Assembly (NCBI GenBank): GCA_023443125.1 | Contig: JAEZVO010000081.1 | Span: 1 to 64,000 of the forward strand | Direction: 5' to 3' | Length of the DNA: 64,000 bases | From: Actinomycetes bacterium | Lineage (GTDB): Bacteria; Actinomycetota; Actinomycetes; Propionibacteriales; Propionibacteriaceae | Shown here: in pieces, positions 42,036 through 50,207 of the stretch | Numbering within the stretch: position 1 is the first letter of the stretch | How the letters are laid out: each line of letters starts with the position of its first letter | Position numbers and translations under genes: made by a program | The notes under the pieces: model-generated | The model's input: the letters and a program-made list of their open reading frames with translations, nothing else | Told to the model about the DNA's origin: nothing | The model's database searches: none

Positions 42036-42118
42036 TACCCGGCAGGGGATTCGAACCCCTACGGCCTTGCGGCCACTCGATTTTGAGTCGAGCGCGTCTA
42101 CCATTCCGCCACCCGGGC
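42036..42118 (-). tRNA. tRNA-Leu (anticodon CAA)
   Basis: The minus strand folds as a class II tRNA: acceptor GCCCGGG, U8, D-arm with GGAATGG, anticodon arm CTCGA-CTCAAAA-TCGAG with anticodon CAA (reads UUG), variable arm GGCC-GCAA-GGCC, and T-arm AGGGG-TTCGAAT-CCCCT. The discriminator is A, as required for leucine. The 3' acceptor strand GCCGGGT gives a G1-U72 wobble and a G7-G66 mismatch. Only CC of the CCA end is encoded. Confidence 0.93.
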
Positions 42119-42230
42119 TAGCAAGGGAACATTGTGCCATACCGAGGGCAGTTGATGCGATCCGAGCAGAGTTTGGCGGATCGCAGTACGATATCTCAGA
42201 ATCACCGTTGCGGAGCAAGTGAGGAAGCTG

Positions 42231-42821
42231 ATGACTGAAGAGAAGAAGAAGCCAACCGTGCTGGTGGCTGAGGACGAGGCACTGATTCGCCTCGACCTGG
42301 TGGAACTCCTCACCGAGGAAGGCTACGAGGTCACCGGCCAGGCTAGCGACGGTGAAGAAGCCATCGAGTTGGCGCGTGAGCTACAGCCTGATCTCATCAT
42401 TATGGACGTGAAGATGCCCAAACTCGACGGCATCTCGGCCGCCGAAACCATCGCAGAGGAGCGCATCGCTCCCATCGTGATGCTGACCGCCTTCAGCCAA
42501 CGCGATCTCGTCGAACGAGCCCGCGACGCCGGTGCGATGGCGTACGTCGTGAAGCCCTTCGATGCCTCCGACGTGGTCCCAGCCATTGAGCTCGCTTTGG
42601 GGCGTTTCCAAGAGATCAAGGCCATCGAGGACGAACTGGCGTCGCTCGAAGAGCGTTTTGAATCTCGCAAGATTATCGATCAGGCCAAGGGCATTTTGCA
42701 GCAAGATTTGGGCCTCACCGAACCAGAAGCGTTCCGGTGGATTCAGAAAACCGCTATGGATCTGCGCAAGTCGATGCGTGACGTCGCCGAGGGCGTCATC
42801 AACCACAACAAGCGCAAGTAA
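42231..42821 (+). CDS. pdtaR: PdtaR-like response regulator with ANTAR RNA-binding domain
   Basis: This 196-residue protein has an N-terminal receiver domain (VLVAEDEALIRLDLVELL, phospho-acceptor Asp in LIIMDVKMP, and conserved Lys in YVVKPFD) and a C-terminal ANTAR domain (about residues 130-195: LEERFESRKIIDQAKGILQ, then TEPEAFRWIQKTAMD). ANTAR proteins bind paired hairpins in mRNA leaders and prevent termination. The ATG at 42231 follows GAGGAA; the GTG twelve bases earlier is an alternative. No partner kinase is nearby. Confidence 0.9.
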   Translation: MTEEKKKPTVLVAEDEALIRLDLVELLTEEGYEVTGQASDGEEAIELARELQPDLIIMDVKMPKLDGISAAETIAEERIAPIVMLTAFSQRDLVERARDAGAMAYVVKPFDASDVVPAIELALGRFQEIKAIEDELASLEERFESRKIIDQAKGILQQDLGLTEPEAFRWIQKTAMDLRKSMRDVAEGVINHNKRK

Positions 42822-42827
42822 CAGCCC

Positions 42828-43232
42828 TCACCGGGGTTCGACCAACTGACAGGTGAGCTGACCAACCGCGGTCATCCGCCCGGCGTCATCTCGAACCTCC
42901 GCCCGGTACACGGCGACGGTGCGTCCAAGACGGACGGCCGTCGCCGTCGCTGTTACTGCGCCTGCCGTCACGCCCTCCAGGTGCGTGACGTGGAGATCGA
43001 CGCCTACCGCCACCTTGCCCATCGTCCGGGCGTGTGCGATAGCCGCGATCGACGCCGCAGACTCGACAAGGGCGCCCGTGGCGCCACCGTGCAACAGGCC
43101 CAAGGGCTGCTGGTTGCCCTCCACCGGCATGCGTGCAATCACCCGGTCGGGTGCGAGTTCGAGCAGCGTGATGCCGAGCTTGGCATCGAGCGGGCTGGTG
43201 AGTTCCGCGGCCCATTCGGGAATATTCGACAT
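42828..43232 (-). CDS. PaaI-type hotdog-fold thioesterase
   Basis: This 134-residue protein has a hotdog fold with the motif QPLGLLHGGATGALVESAAS, in which the HGG turn and following acidic residue are typical of PaaI/YdiI-like acyl-CoA thioesterases. Later strands include VAVGVDLHVTHLEGV and GRTVAVYRAEVRDD. The substrate is unknown (phenylacetyl-CoA-like or menaquinone-pathway esters are common). It converges with pdtaR, 6 bp apart. The longer opening to 43253 lacks a ribosome site. Confidence 0.85.
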   Translation of the reverse strand: MSNIPEWAAELTSPLDAKLGITLLELAPDRVIARMPVEGNQQPLGLLHGGATGALVESAASIAAIAHARTMGKVAVGVDLHVTHLEGVTAGAVTATATAVRLGRTVAVYRAEVRDDAGRMTAVGQLTCQLVEPR

Positions 43233-43291
43233 GGGGTAACCCTGCCACAGCATGACGAGGCATGTGGGGGATCAGTTCGTGGCTCGGAACG

Positions 43292-44182
43292 TCAGCGCAT
43301 CATGCGGGCAGCTTCGATGCCGGCCTGAAAACGGCTCGACGAACCCAGCTCCTGCATCAAGTTGGAGACGTGGCGGCGAAACTGCCGCTCCGACATGCCC
43401 AGCTTGCGGGCGGAGACCGCGTCGGTATTGCCTTCGGAGAGCATCTCGATCACCGTGTCGCGAGAGAGCTCCTGGAGCTTGCGCCCGGCCTGGAACGTCG
43501 CTGCCGCGTAATCGCGTACGTCGAGCATGCCTGCGAGCACCTGGTCAGGGAGGATGAGAGCCAGCCCGACGCCCTCCCAAGCAATGAGCGGCACGTCGAC
43601 GTGCTGGGCCGAACGAATCTCGGCACCCAGGCTGGCCACGGCGTCGCAACACCGCTGACCTTCCGCGGAAGTCAGCAGGCTCTTCGCAACGAGAAGGTTG
43701 GTTGCGAGCCCTTGGCGTGCTGCATGTTTAGCAGCCTCCAGGTAATGGCTGTACACCTGCGCGGCGAGTGGTTCGGGCGCCGGCGGCAACAGGAGCGTGA
43801 GCCTGGTCGCAGTGCGCGCGAAGTTGGCCGCGATCTGCACGAACTCCGACGGGGTATGCAGCGCCCGCGTGCCGTGCCCGGCACACGCGTTGTGCACGAG
43901 CAGCCAAGCGTCGACGACTGGGGAACTGGGCATTGCCTCGCTCACCGCATCTGGCGTGCCCGCAGTGAGCGCGAGCTGGCTGCCATCGGAGGTGGTAGCG
44001 ATCTCTAACACGCCAATGTGCGTGAGCCGCTTGATGTGGGGAGTCAGGTCGCAGACACCGATTGCGAGGTCAATGGCGAGCGAGCCCAGCGTCACAGGAG
44101 GCGCGATAATCGCCTGTTCGAGGATGCTGAGTTCGATGTCGGGTTCCATGATGCGGTTGAATCTAGCCTTCTCAGGGTTCAT
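43292..44182 (-). CDS. HTH transcriptional regulator (LuxR/TrmB-like)
   Basis: This 296-residue protein has a C-terminal helix-turn-helix (about residues 235-295: LSRDTVIEMLSEGNTDAVSA, RKLGMSERQFRRHVSNLM) of LuxR type. An N-terminal winged-helix-like region (ILEQAIIAPPVTLGSLAIDL, THIGVLEIATT) and a central ligand or phospholipase D-like segment resemble TrmB-like and LuxR hybrids of actinobacteria. Met at 44149 is an alternative start. Targets are unknown. It diverges from the NUDIX-xerD-parA genes across 45 bp. Confidence 0.75.
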   Translation of the reverse strand: MNPEKARFNRIMEPDIELSILEQAIIAPPVTLGSLAIDLAIGVCDLTPHIKRLTHIGVLEIATTSDGSQLALTAGTPDAVSEAMPSSPVVDAWLLVHNACAGHGTRALHTPSEFVQIAANFARTATRLTLLLPPAPEPLAAQVYSHYLEAAKHAARQGLATNLLVAKSLLTSAEGQRCCDAVASLGAEIRSAQHVDVPLIAWEGVGLALILPDQVLAGMLDVRDYAAATFQAGRKLQELSRDTVIEMLSEGNTDAVSARKLGMSERQFRRHVSNLMQELGSSSRFQAGIEAARMMR

Positions 44183-44227
44183 TTCAGCTAGCTACGATGG
44201 AACCTCGAGGCGAACGATGGGAGCAAC

Positions 44228-44848
44228 GTGATCGAAGATCGACGTCAACAGTGGCCGGTGCAGTCACGCGAAGTGCTCGCCGAGGGGCGGGTGATGAGCT
44301 TCGTCGAAGAGGTCATCGAGACCCCATCGGGAGACACGATGGTGCGCCAATTCACCACCCATCCAGGTGCGGTCGCCATCGTCGCATGGGATGAGGAGCG
44401 CGACGAGATCGCGGTACTCAGGCAATACCGCCACCCCGTCGGCATGGAGCTCGTCGAGATTCCCGCCGGTCTGCTCGACGTGCCTGGTGAACCATGGCAC
44501 GAAGCCGCCGCACGTGAGCTGGCAGAGGAAGCTCAGCTGCAGGCTGCGAGGTGGGACGTGCTCATCGACATGGTCACGACGCCGGGTGGTTGCCAAGAAT
44601 CGTTGCGCATCTTCCTGGCGCGCGAACTCTCGCCGGCTGCACGACCCGAGGGCTTTGTCCTCGAAGGCGAGGAGCTGGAGATGTCGGTGGGGCGCGCCCC
44701 TAGAGCCGAGCTCGTCGACGCCGCGTTGGCGGGTCGATGCCAATCGCCGACGCTGGTGGCGGGCATCCTGGCGCTGGAAACTGCCCGCTTGTCCGGGCGC
44801 ATCGATGCGCTGCGCGACGTCGACGCACCCTGGGCGATTCGCGAATGA
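44228..44848 (+). CDS. NUDIX hydrolase (ADP-ribose pyrophosphatase-like)
   Basis: This 206-residue protein is close to ADP-ribose diphosphatases of the NudF type. Its NUDIX box reads GLLDVPGEPWHEAAARELAEEAQL, split here as GLLDVPGEPW and HEAAARELAEEAQL: the Gly, Arg-Glu and Glu-Glu metal ligands are present, but the usual Gly of EExGU is Gln. Upstream VAWDEERDEIAVLRQYRHPV and ELVEIPAG match the family. In actinobacteria it typically precedes xerD, and here the stop overlaps the xerD start (ATGA). The start is GTG. Confidence 0.88.
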   Translation: MIEDRRQQWPVQSREVLAEGRVMSFVEEVIETPSGDTMVRQFTTHPGAVAIVAWDEERDEIAVLRQYRHPVGMELVEIPAGLLDVPGEPWHEAAARELAEEAQLQAARWDVLIDMVTTPGGCQESLRIFLARELSPAARPEGFVLEGEELEMSVGRAPRAELVDAALAGRCQSPTLVAGILALETARLSGRIDALRDVDAPWAIRE

Positions 44849-45756
44849 CGTCCGTGCAGGCTGCTGTCGACGACTTCCTCGCGCACATCCGCGTGGAGCG
44901 AGGATTGTCGACGAACACCGTCGCCGCCTACCGCCGCGACCTCGCCAATTACGTCGATTTCCTCGGCCGCCGTGGGATCGACGACGTGGACGAAGTGACG
45001 CCCACTGACGTCTCCGAGTTCGTGCGGGAGCGCTCGCAGGCGGTGGCGAAGTCATCCGTCGCGCGCGGCTTGGTGAGCGTACGCAACTTTCACAGCTTCG
45101 CGCAGGCGGAAGGCGCGACGCGCGACAACCCCGCGAAGGAGATCTCGCCGCCGAAACTTGAATCGCGCCTCCCGAAGGCGCTCACCGTCGACGAGGTCAC
45201 TCGGCTACTCGCTGCTCCCGACATCACGGAGCCCATTGGCGTCAGGGATGCAGCGTTGCTGGAGTTGCTCTACTCGACGGGTGCCCGCGTGAGCGAGGTC
45301 TGCAATCTCGACATCGACGACGTGGCGCCCCTGCTGCGTGACCCGGAGCTGGGGCTGCGGCTCGTCGGTAAAGGCAACAAGGAACGCATCGTGCCGCTCG
45401 GCAGCTACGCCAGGAAGGCACTCGACGCCTACCTCGTGCGCTCGCGCCCAGGGCTCGCGCAGAGAGCAACGCAGGCGGACCACGCATTGTTCCTGAACCA
45501 GCGGGGCAGGCGTCTCAGCCGCCAGAGCGTCTGGGCGGTGATGCAGGATGCGGCGCAGAAGGCAGGGCTGACCACGGAGGTGTCTCCACACTCCCTGCGC
45601 CATTCCTTCGCGACGCATCTCCTGGCGGGCGGGGCGGACTTGCGCGTGGTGCAAGAGCTGCTGGGGCACTCGTCGGTGGCGACCACGCAGATCTACACGC
45701 TCGTGACAGTCGAGCAACTCCGCGAGGTGCACACCGCCGCACACCCGCGTGCCTAG
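44845..45756 (+). CDS. xerD: Tyrosine recombinase XerD
   Basis: This 303-residue protein has an N-terminal SAM-like core-binding domain (DDFLAHIRVERGLSTNTVAAY) and the catalytic domain with Arg148 (TGARVSEVCNLD), His249-x-x-Arg252 (HSLRHSFATHLL), the GHSSVATTQIYTLV block with the second His and the nucleophilic Tyr. It resolves chromosome dimers at dif with a XerC partner not in this window. The start overlaps the NUDIX stop. It is a core gene, not a phage integrase. Confidence 0.94.
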   Translation: MTSVQAAVDDFLAHIRVERGLSTNTVAAYRRDLANYVDFLGRRGIDDVDEVTPTDVSEFVRERSQAVAKSSVARGLVSVRNFHSFAQAEGATRDNPAKEISPPKLESRLPKALTVDEVTRLLAAPDITEPIGVRDAALLELLYSTGARVSEVCNLDIDDVAPLLRDPELGLRLVGKGNKERIVPLGSYARKALDAYLVRSRPGLAQRATQADHALFLNQRGRRLSRQSVWAVMQDAAQKAGLTTEVSPHSLRHSFATHLLAGGADLRVVQELLGHSSVATTQIYTLVTVEQLREVHTAAHPRA

Positions 45757-45821
45757 AGCGAGTACGCTCGATGCGTAAGTGGGTAAGATGTCGACAAATG
45801 CACGCCCGGAAGGAGAACGCC

Positions 45822-46691
45822 TTGGCTGAGGAATCGTTGTTCGACGGGGAGATCGGCCCGACGGGTCGGCCCCTGCCAGATTTTCCCGAGCCTGAGCCGG
45901 TGGGCGATGGGCCGAAGCGTGCAACCATCATCGCCCTCACCAACCAAAAAGGCGGGGTAGGGAAGACCACCACGACGATCAACCTCGGCGCGTGCCTCGT
46001 CGAGACGGGGCGCAAGGTGCTGCTGGTTGATTTCGACCCGCAGGGCTCGCTGTCGGTCGGTCTCGGCATCAACCCGCACACGCTCGAGCGCTCCATATAC
46101 AACCTGCTGCTCAGCCGCGAGTTCTCGCCCGAGGAAGTCATTACCGAATCCTCCACGCCGGGGCTGGACATTCTGCCCGCCAACATCGATCTCTCAGCGG
46201 CGGAAGTGCAGCTGGTGAGCGAGGTCGCCCGCGAGCAGACCCTCCAGCGCGTGCTCAACAAGCTGCGTAGCCAGTACGACTACATCCTCATCGACTGCGC
46301 ACCGAGCCTCGGATTGCTGACCATCAACGCGCTCACGGCGAGCGATTGGGTCATCATGCCGCTCGAGCTCGAGTTTTTTGCCCTGCGCGGTATCGCACTG
46401 CTCACGGACACCATCGACAAGGTGCAAGACCGCCTCAACCCGGATCTCAAGGTGCTCGGCCTGCTCGGCACCATGTACGACTCGCGTACGCTGCACGCCC
46501 GCGAGGTGCTGGAGCGCATCGTCGAAGCCTTCGGCGACAAGGTGTTCCACACCGTCATTAAGCGCACCGTGCGCTTCCCAGAAACTACCGTCGCGGGCGA
46601 GCCCATCACGTCGTATGCGTCGTCGTCGCCGGGTGCGCAGGCGTATCGTCAGCTCGCCCGTGAGGTACTGCTGAGGGTGCGGCATGGCTAA
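45822..46691 (+). CDS. parA: ParA-family ATPase
   Basis: This 289-residue protein has the deviant Walker A KGGVGKTTTTINLG, Walker A' LVDFDPQGSLSVGL and DYILIDCAPSLGLL. Such ParA proteins next to scpA/scpB in Actinomycetota act in chromosome segregation or positioning. There is no ParB here; the adjacent small protein has a ribbon-helix-helix look. The start chosen is TTG at 45822 because a GGAAGGAGAAC site is six bases away; Met at 45798 is an alternative. It overlaps the next gene by eight bases. Confidence 0.9.
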   Translation: MAEESLFDGEIGPTGRPLPDFPEPEPVGDGPKRATIIALTNQKGGVGKTTTTINLGACLVETGRKVLLVDFDPQGSLSVGLGINPHTLERSIYNLLLSREFSPEEVITESSTPGLDILPANIDLSAAEVQLVSEVAREQTLQRVLNKLRSQYDYILIDCAPSLGLLTINALTASDWVIMPLELEFFALRGIALLTDTIDKVQDRLNPDLKVLGLLGTMYDSRTLHAREVLERIVEAFGDKVFHTVIKRTVRFPETTVAGEPITSYASSSPGAQAYRQLAREVLLRVRHG

Positions 46692-47025
46692 GCGAGTATC
46701 GCTGCCGGGCGCCTCGGAGCTGTTTCGAGCCACCGACTCGGCACCCGACATACCGAGCGCCCCGGAACCGGCAGCCGTCGAACGGCGCGACGAACGCCCG
46801 GGGCGGCCCACGTCGTCGGGGAGGGTGAAGCACGACCACAAGATCACGGTGTACTTCTCTGAGCAGGAGTTACTCGCCCTCGAGGACGCCAATCTCGAGC
46901 TCCGCCGCCAGCACAGCATCCGCGTAGACCGCGGGCGTCTCGTGCGCGCCGCGGTGGCGCTGGCGCTCCGCGACATGTACGAGGACGGAGCCGACTCCAC
47001 GCTGGTCCAAGAGCTCCGTGGGTAA
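46684..47025 (+). CDS. Ribbon-helix-helix-like partner of ParA
   Basis: This 113-residue protein has an unstructured, Pro/Ala-rich first half and a C-terminal region KHDHKITVYFSEQELLALED followed by HSIRVDRGRLVRAAVALAL. A strand (KITVYF) and two helices is the ribbon-helix-helix pattern of ParG/omega-type partition proteins. It is translated by overlap with parA on one side and scpA on the other (8 bases each). Its role as ParA adaptor or DNA-site binder is inferred from pattern and context. Confidence 0.65.
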   Translation: MAKRVSLPGASELFRATDSAPDIPSAPEPAAVERRDERPGRPTSSGRVKHDHKITVYFSEQELLALEDANLELRRQHSIRVDRGRLVRAAVALALRDMYEDGADSTLVQELRG

Positions 47026-47851
47026 GCGTCGCTCCCACGCGAAGCCGCCCGAACATCACGAGCAGGTGGCCGGGTTCAGCGTCCACCTGACGAACTTTGA
47101 GGGCCCTTTTGACCTGCTGCTGCAGCTCATCGCCAGGCGCGAGATGGACGTCACCGAGGTAGCGTTGAGTAAGGTCACCGACGAGTTCATCGCCCATGTG
47201 CGCGAGGGCGACTGGGACTTGGAGCTCACCAGCTCGTTCCTCGTGGTGGCAGCCACGCTGCTCGACCTCAAGTGCGCCCGCCTGCTGCCGGGCACGGAAG
47301 CCGAAGACCCGGAGGACATCGCCGCGTTGGAAGCCCGCGACCTGCTCTTCTCCAGGCTCCTGCAGTATCGCGCGTTCAAACAGCTCGCCGCCTGGATCGA
47401 GGAGACGACCGACGCAGCCAGCCACCGTTACTACCGGCCAGGTGGTTTGGAAGAGCGCTTCGTCGCCGTGCTGCCGGAAGTGGAGCTCCACGCCACAGCC
47501 GAGGAGATCGCGCAGCTCGCCGCCATGTCGATGGCGCCCAAGGAAGTACCGACGGTCACCCTCACCCATCTGCACCAAGCGACGGTGAGTCTCACCGAGC
47601 AGGTGCAGCTCGTCGGGGCCCGACTGCGTCGCGAGGGTGCAGCCACATTCCGTTCCCTGGTGGAGGGAGAGGATCGGCTCGTCACCGTCGTCAGGTTCCT
47701 GGCCATTTTGGAGCTCTTTCGCCACCAGCAAGTCTCGTTCGAGCAGCTCAACCCTCTCGGCGAACTCAGCATCCGGTGGACGGCGGGCGACGAGGCAGCC
47801 GTCGACGTGGCGGACGAATACGAAGCACAACCTGAATTGGAGGACCAGTGA
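47018..47851 (+). CDS. scpA: Segregation and condensation protein A (kleisin)
   Basis: This 277-residue kleisin has the N-terminal FSVHLTNFEGPFDLLLQLIA block, EVALSKVTDEFIAHV, and the C-terminal winged-helix part (VVRFLAILELFRHQQVSFEQ). It bridges Smc heads with ScpB in chromosome condensation. The start GTG lies inside the upstream gene end, and the stop overlaps the scpB start by four bases. Confidence 0.94.
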   Translation: MGKRRSHAKPPEHHEQVAGFSVHLTNFEGPFDLLLQLIARREMDVTEVALSKVTDEFIAHVREGDWDLELTSSFLVVAATLLDLKCARLLPGTEAEDPEDIAALEARDLLFSRLLQYRAFKQLAAWIEETTDAASHRYYRPGGLEERFVAVLPEVELHATAEEIAQLAAMSMAPKEVPTVTLTHLHQATVSLTEQVQLVGARLRREGAATFRSLVEGEDRLVTVVRFLAILELFRHQQVSFEQLNPLGELSIRWTAGDEAAVDVADEYEAQPELEDQ

Positions 47852-48414
47852 GCCTTTCTCGCGCACTCGAAGCGCTGTTGCTCATGGCCACAGAATCGAT
47901 GTCGGCCGACGCGTTGGCATCCGCGGTGGACGCACCCGTCAGTGAGGTTGCGGATCAGCTCGACGACATCGCCCGGTTCTACGAGGAACACGATCGCGGT
48001 ATTCGGCTGGTGCAAGTGGCGGGTGGCTACCGGTTCGCGACGGTGGAGGACGTGGCGAATGTCATCGAAGCGTGGCTCGTGTCCAACCAGCGTGCGAAGC
48101 TTAGTCAAGCCGCACTGGAGACGCTCGCGGTGGTGGCGTACCTGCAGCCCGTCTCGAGGGGGCGCATCGCCGGCGTGCGTGGGGTGAACGTCGATGGTGT
48201 GGTGAAGACGCTCGTACTGCGCGGGCTCATCTGTGAAGCTGGCGAAGACGAGGACACCGGGGCTGTGACGTTCGCCACCACGCCGCTGTTCCTCGAAAAA
48301 TTGGGCCTCAACAGCCTCGACGAGCTGCCCGACTTGGCGCCGTGGCTCCCCGACGCCGTAGCCTTGGAAGCTGAACTGGGTGCGGTTGCCCAGGAAGGGA
48401 AGATCGATGAGTGA
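47848..48414 (+). CDS. scpB: Segregation and condensation protein B
   Basis: This 188-residue protein has two winged-helix domains: RALEALLLMATESMSADALAS at the N-terminus, and LSQAALETLAVVAYLQPVSR with GRIAGVRGVNVDGVVKTLV in the second. It forms the Smc-ScpA-ScpB complex. It is tightly coupled to scpA and overlaps the rluB-like gene by eight bases, the usual scpA-scpB-rluB order. Confidence 0.94.
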   Translation: MSLSRALEALLLMATESMSADALASAVDAPVSEVADQLDDIARFYEEHDRGIRLVQVAGGYRFATVEDVANVIEAWLVSNQRAKLSQAALETLAVVAYLQPVSRGRIAGVRGVNVDGVVKTLVLRGLICEAGEDEDTGAVTFATTPLFLEKLGLNSLDELPDLAPWLPDAVALEAELGAVAQEGKIDE

Positions 48415-49141
48415 AACCGAAGGCGTGCGTCTGCAGAAGGTGCTCGCTGCCGCCGGCCTCGCGTCGAGGCGTGCGAGCGAAGAGATGATCATCGAGGGGC
48501 GGGTAGAGGTGAACGGTGCCATCGTCACCGAGCTCGGCACCCGCGTCGACCCGGAACGCGACACCATCCGCGTCGATGGCTCGCGCATCCCGTCGCCGCG
48601 CAACCACGTCTACCTGGTGCTCAATAAGCCTCGCGGCGTGGTGTCGACGATGGACGACCCGGAGGGGCGCACCACCTTGGCCGACTACATCCCGCCACGC
48701 ACCAGTCGCTTGTTCCACGTCGGGCGCCTGGACACCCAAACTGAGGGCCTGATCGTGCTCACTAACGACGGCGAATTCGCGCACCGACTGGCCCACCCGA
48801 GCTACGAGGTGAAGAAAACCTATGTGGCCGAGGTAGCTGGCATTGTCGACAACAAGGTCATTCGCCGCTTGGAGAAGGGTATTCGTCTCGACGACGGGCC
48901 GGTGAAGCCCGACCAGGTGAAGCTGCTGTCGAACACCGAATCGAAGTCGCTGGTGCGCATCACTTTGCATGAGGGCCGCAACCACATTGTGCGACGCATG
49001 ATGGAGGCCGTCGGCCACCCGGTCAACAGGCTCTCCCGCATCGGCATCGGCCCCATCAGGCTTGGTCAGCTGCCTGTGGGGGAGACCCGCGAGTTGACTC
49101 GCGACGAGCTGGGCAAGCTGCTCGACATCGTAGGTTTGTGA
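48407..49141 (+). CDS. rluB: RsuA-family pseudouridine synthase (RluB-like)
   Basis: This 244-residue enzyme starts with an S4 domain (VRLQKVLAAAGLASRRASEE, GRVEVNGAIVTELG) and has the catalytic segment RLFHVGRLDTQTEGLIVLTNDG, in which Asp of GRLDxxTEG is catalytic. VRRMMEAVGHPVNRLSRIGIG is the closing motif. It modifies 23S rRNA near position 2605 if RluB-type. The ATG at 48407 overlaps scpB; a longer opening is not needed. Confidence 0.92.
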   Translation: MSETEGVRLQKVLAAAGLASRRASEEMIIEGRVEVNGAIVTELGTRVDPERDTIRVDGSRIPSPRNHVYLVLNKPRGVVSTMDDPEGRTTLADYIPPRTSRLFHVGRLDTQTEGLIVLTNDGEFAHRLAHPSYEVKKTYVAEVAGIVDNKVIRRLEKGIRLDDGPVKPDQVKLLSNTESKSLVRITLHEGRNHIVRRMMEAVGHPVNRLSRIGIGPIRLGQLPVGETRELTRDELGKLLDIVGL

Positions 49142-49157
49142 GGATCGAGGTACCATC

Positions 49158-50207
49158 GTGCGCGTGTCAATATCGAAGACTTTCTCCATCGCACTGGCTG
49201 CGGTGACATCCATTGCCCTGCTCACGTCGTGCTCTCCGTCGGAAGGCACCGATACAGAGACGACGAAACCGAGCGAGACGGTCTCCGCGTCGGCCACGGC
49301 GCAGGAACCGGGCACTCCGTCGGCGTCGCCGTCGGAATCTGAATCTCCCTCAGCGGAACCGAGCGTCAGCGTGCAGCCATCTACTGATTTGGAGGGCGTC
49401 ACCGTCACCGACGGCGACACGCCTGAGATCACGTTCAAGTCGCCGTGGGCCATCAAGGAGACGACGACGAAGGTACTCAAGCCTTCGAAGGGCAACCAGA
49501 AGCTCACGCAGGACTCGGTGGTCACCGTCAACTACGTCGGTGTGAATGGGTCGACGGGCAAGGTGTTCGACTCCTCCTACGAGTCTGGCTCGCCGCTCAC
49601 CTTCGCACTCGGACAGGTAGTGCCGGGGTTCAGGAAGGGGCTCGACGGGCAGACCGTCGGCTCGCGTGTACTCATTGGCATGCCCAGTGCCGACGGGTAC
49701 CCCGAAGGCAACGCGGATGGTTCGATCAAGCCGGGCGACTCGCTGCTGTTCGTCGTCGACATCGTCTCGGCCAACTTCGAGGAGGCCACCGGTGAGGAGC
49801 AGCCTCCCGTCGAGGGCATGCCTACGGTGAGCATTGATGCGAAGGGGGTGCCCACCGCGAAGGTCGACACCAAGGCGCAGGCTCCGGGTGAGCTCAAGAA
49901 GGCGACGCTCATCAAGGGCGCCGGCACCGAGGTCACGGCGAAGAGCGTTGTCCAGGTGAAGTATCGCTCTTGGAAGTGGGCCGATGGCAAGGAATTCGAG
50001 GACGCTTGGGCCCCTCAAACGGGACGCCTCTCGGGTCTCATCGAAGGCTGGAAGAAGGGCCTCGTCGGTGCCACTGCGGGCTCCCGCGTGCTGCTGGTAG
50101 TGCCGCCAGCCCTGGCCTACCCCGAAGGTCGCACGACGGCGCCCGCCCTTGAGCCGGGGCAGACACTCGTCTACGTGATCGATATTCTCGACGTCCAAAA
50201 CTCGTAG
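49158..50207 (+). CDS. Tandem FKBP-type peptidyl-prolyl isomerase lipoprotein
   Basis: This 349-residue lipoprotein has signal peptide lipobox LLTSC and a Ser/Thr/Glu-rich spacer to about residue 70. It then has two FKBP domains: the first complete (DSVVTVNYVGVNGSTGKVFD, FALGQVVPGFRKGLDGQTVG, SRVLIGMP), the second degenerate (VQVKYRSWKWADGKEFEDAW, GLIEGWKKGLVGATAGSRVL, VPPALAYP). It probably helps folding of exported proteins. The start is GTG. It overlaps the convergent gluQ gene by 37 bases, which is unusual for these two genes. Confidence 0.88.
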   Translation: MRVSISKTFSIALAAVTSIALLTSCSPSEGTDTETTKPSETVSASATAQEPGTPSASPSESESPSAEPSVSVQPSTDLEGVTVTDGDTPEITFKSPWAIKETTTKVLKPSKGNQKLTQDSVVTVNYVGVNGSTGKVFDSSYESGSPLTFALGQVVPGFRKGLDGQTVGSRVLIGMPSADGYPEGNADGSIKPGDSLLFVVDIVSANFEEATGEEQPPVEGMPTVSIDAKGVPTAKVDTKAQAPGELKKATLIKGAGTEVTAKSVVQVKYRSWKWADGKEFEDAWAPQTGRLSGLIEGWKKGLVGATAGSRVLLVVPPALAYPEGRTTAPALEPGQTLVYVIDILDVQNS

